From: Magnetococcus marinus MC-1 | GTDB taxonomy: Bacteria; Pseudomonadota; Magnetococcia; Magnetococcales; Magnetococcaceae | NCBI RefSeq assembly: GCF_000014865.1 | Contig: NC_008576.1 | Span: 339,501-403,500 of the forward strand | DNA length: 64,000 nt | Direction of reading: 5' to 3' | Shown: positions 62,260 through 64,000 of the stretch, in pieces | How positions within the stretch are numbered: the first letter of the stretch is position 1 | How the letters are laid out: each line of letters begins with the position of its first letter | Position numbers and translations under genes: made by a program | Notes under the pieces: model-generated | Told to the model about the DNA's origin: nothing | Databases searched by the model: none | Seen by the model: the letters and a program-made list of their open reading frames with translations, nothing else

Positions 62260-62874
62260 TTAACGAAATTCGCGGTAAAAGGCCAGCACCTTACGCACAT
62301 AGTTTTGGGTTTCACGAAAGGGTGGAATACGATTACCGTAACGTTCCACAGCCCCCTCACCAGCATTGTAAGCCGCCAACGTGAGTTTAATATTATTTTT
62401 ATATTTATCCAAGAGATAACGCAGATGCTGGCTACCAGCTAGAATGTTTTCGTGAGGATCTGTACGGTCGGAAACCCCATAAATACGGGCGGTTTGTGGC
62501 ATTAATTGCATAAGCCCCACGGCCCCTTTGTGGGAGACCACGTTGGGGTCAAAGCCCGATTCAGCCTGGATGACCGCTTTGACCAATCCGGCATCCAAAT
62601 CGAACCGTTTGGCGATGTTATGGATGGTCTGTTCATAGCGTTTGGCATCCCCACCCCGGCTGGGTACGCTGGCATATTGGGGCAGTGCGAGGCGACGGCC
62701 CTGGCTGTTGATGCGCATGAGACGTCGGTAGCGGGGATCATTGGCACGGTTAGAGAGATGGATGACCCCATCGGCATCAATAAAGGCATAGATATCCGCA
62801 GCGGCTGGGGGTGGAACCGCGCATAGCAGCCCGAGCAAGGCAAGGATGAAAAGAGGCTTCATGGGTCTGGTCAT
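62260..62874 (-). CDS. Exported lytic transglycosylase (SLT domain) with DUF4124-like N-domain
   Basis: 204 residues; ATG 62874 is used, but ATG 62862, which gives a cleaner signal peptide (MKPLFILALLGLLC), is possible. Mature part: DUF4124-like stretch 'DIYAFIDADGVIHLSN' (27-42), then the SLT domain (about 82-204) with catalytic Glu105 in 'QAESGFDP', 'GAVGLMQLMPQTA', and 'TLAAYNAGEGAVERYG'. It cuts murein with a 1,6-anhydro end. Monocistronic. Confidence 0.9.
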   Translation of the reverse strand: MTRPMKPLFILALLGLLCAVPPPAAADIYAFIDADGVIHLSNRANDPRYRRLMRINSQGRRLALPQYASVPSRGGDAKRYEQTIHNIAKRFDLDAGLVKAVIQAESGFDPNVVSHKGAVGLMQLMPQTARIYGVSDRTDPHENILAGSQHLRYLLDKYKNNIKLTLAAYNAGEGAVERYGNRIPPFRETQNYVRKVLAFYREFR

Positions 62875-63038
62875 ATCCTCTTGCGAATAAACCGTGGCCG
62901 CTGAACCGAGTTCCGTCTCTCTAAGTGACCATCCTTGGCACCAAAATGGGTAGGCTAGATACCAAAAAACCGATCTAGCCTACCACTCTAGCAGATTTTA
63001 GCAAACCTTTAAGCAAACAATCCACCCCGCGATGGAGA

Positions 63039-63635
63039 TTACTCCTGCGTGGCGCTATTAATGGTAATGGGGGTGGTGGGAACATCTTGGTGGTAGCCCT
63101 TGTTGCCTGTGGGCTGCGCCGTGATTTGATCCACCACATCCATGCCTTCAATCACCTCACCAAACACCGCATAGCCAAAATCACGGCCACCATGGTTGAG
63201 GAAATCGTTGTTGTTGACGTTGATAAAAAACTGGCTGGTGGCGCTGTCAACAACCTGCGTGCGGGCCATAGCGACGCTACCGCGCTTATTGACTAAACCA
63301 TTATCGGCCTCGTTTTTAATGGGGGCATCGGTGGATTTCTCTTTCATATTGGCATCCATGCCACCACCCTGCACCATAAAGCCGGGAATGACACGGTGAA
63401 AGATGGTGCCGTCATAGTGGCCCTTTTTCACATAGCTGAGAAAGTTTTCAGTGCTAATGGGGGCTTTTTCGGCATCCAACTGTAGTTTGATGTCGCCCAT
63501 AGAGGTAGAAAGCTTTACAATCACCGGGTTGGCTCCTTTGCCTTGCGCACCCGCCATGGTTGGAGAGGTGACGACTAACAGCAGTCCCAGCGTCATCCAC
63601 CATGCCGAAGGTTGGAAGAATCGAGTAAAAAACAT
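63039..63635 (-). CDS. Exported peptidyl-prolyl cis-trans isomerase (cyclophilin)
   Basis: 198 residues. Signal peptide about 1-30 ('[19 protein letters not shown]'). The cyclophilin domain follows with '[17 protein letters not shown]' (catalytic Arg), '[24 protein letters not shown]' and '[15 protein letters not shown]'. PpiA-like, assisting proline isomerisation in the periplasm. Stands alone. Confidence 0.92.
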   Translation of the reverse strand: MFFTRFFQPSAWWMTLGLLLVVTSPTMAGAQGKGANPVIVKLSTSMGDIKLQLDAEKAPISTENFLSYVKKGHYDGTIFHRVIPGFMVQGGGMDANMKEKSTDAPIKNEADNGLVNKRGSVAMARTQVVDSATSQFFINVNNNDFLNHGGRDFGYAVFGEVIEGMDVVDQITAQPTGNKGYHQDVPTTPITINSATQE

Positions 63636-64000
63636 GGACGATCCTTACGAAAAAAGTGAGATGAAGCCGCTGCAAAGCTGCCTCAAAGATCTGGCACTAT
63701 AGCCTAATTTTTGGTGCGCTCCAAGTCTTGTTGCCATGTGACAGCTGTGTGAAAAGATACCTCATCGGGTCGTTATCCTTCACAGTGCAGGGGAAATCTC
63801 GTAAACTCCGCCGCAAACAGGTTAAGCGCTCTGAACTTGTTTATCGTTGGTCAATGGGCTTTGAGAGCCAGCGGGGCACCCTTCACGCAGACATCATGGA
63901 TAACAGCAGAGCGGCATGTCCATGTAAAGCATTGGCTTGAGCGCGTGTCTTTGGTGCGATGCCTGATGCTAAAAGAGAGCATAAAACGCCTTCATTCTAA
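63636..64000. other. Right-end intergenic stretch
   Basis: About 365 bases upstream of the cyclophilin gene. Short frames are open but none has a start with a ribosome site or a recognisable product. The promoter of the cyclophilin gene should be near 63640-63720. Confidence 0.45.

Noticed and set aside
63728-63940. 70-codon frame at the right end
   Set aside because: No standard start with ribosome site and no recognisable product.
1-64000. Magnetosome, tRNA or rRNA genes
   Set aside because: I looked for these given the suspected organism and saw no mam/mms-like protein and no tRNA or rRNA sequence that I could support.

Overview
The window reads as a chromosome segment of a Gram-negative, hopanoid-making, flagellated, respiratory bacterium. 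Markers include BamD, RND/HlyD-type export, an EptA-like lipid A enzyme, several c-type cytochromes, three sigma-54 activators and a hemerythrin-bearing chemoreceptor. The mix (HpnCDE, FleQ/FlrC-type regulators, sulfide:quinone-reductase-like protein, O2/redox-type chemoreceptor) fits a magnetotactic coccus of the Magnetococcales (Magnetococcus-like). That assignment is inference from gene style, not proof, and no magnetosome gene is present.

Layout. 1-385: 5' end of an SQR-like flavoprotein. 386-1480: a kilobase of non-coding DNA full of hairpins, tandem repeats and a local duplication. 1481-4761: hybrid histidine kinase plus a small membrane coiled-coil protein. 5009-10184: a three-gene unit with a FleQ-like activator lacking its N-terminal domain, a 911-residue exported TPR protein, and an FlrC/FlbD-like activator with a degenerate receiver. 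10714-17139: tightly packed prmB, diguanylate cyclase, hpnC, hpnD, hpnE, bamD. 17219-18349: orphan HlyD-type adaptor. 18393-21128: chemoreceptor with PilJ-like, CZB and hemerythrin domains. 21492-25368: six-gene operon for cytochrome b561, SHP/DUF1924 cytochrome, diheme cytochrome, PepSY protein and a two-component system.

25370-37215 is an accessory island. It carries a 1973-residue DUF4011/DUF3320 helicase-nuclease (candidate phage defence) and an IS66 element (2425 bp) interrupted by a second, inverted, same-length copy with a clean 8-bp target duplication. The outer element is not flanked by an 8-bp duplication but by perfect 422-bp direct repeats containing the 3' end of the helicase gene. 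This looks like the footprint of recombination between two IS copies inserted 422 bp apart.

37326-43752: an unknown helical protein, then RNase D-like exonuclease, pteridine reductase, folB, folK and a hybrid kinase with a periplasmic SBP_3 sensor. 43925-48513: nucleotide-sugar genes (phosphohexomutase, ugd, methyltransferase, galU). 48646-51576: a small cytochrome c and trpB-trpA. 51710-57534: an exported protein of unknown function, a LuxO-like activator, a phosphoethanolamine transferase and a DUF2062 protein. 57561-58807: a Mu Gam-like gene facing a phage-type HTH repressor, probably a phage relic. 59158-63635: small membrane protein, trpB2, dienelactone hydrolase, lytic transglycosylase and exported cyclophilin. 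No tRNA, rRNA or CRISPR array was seen.
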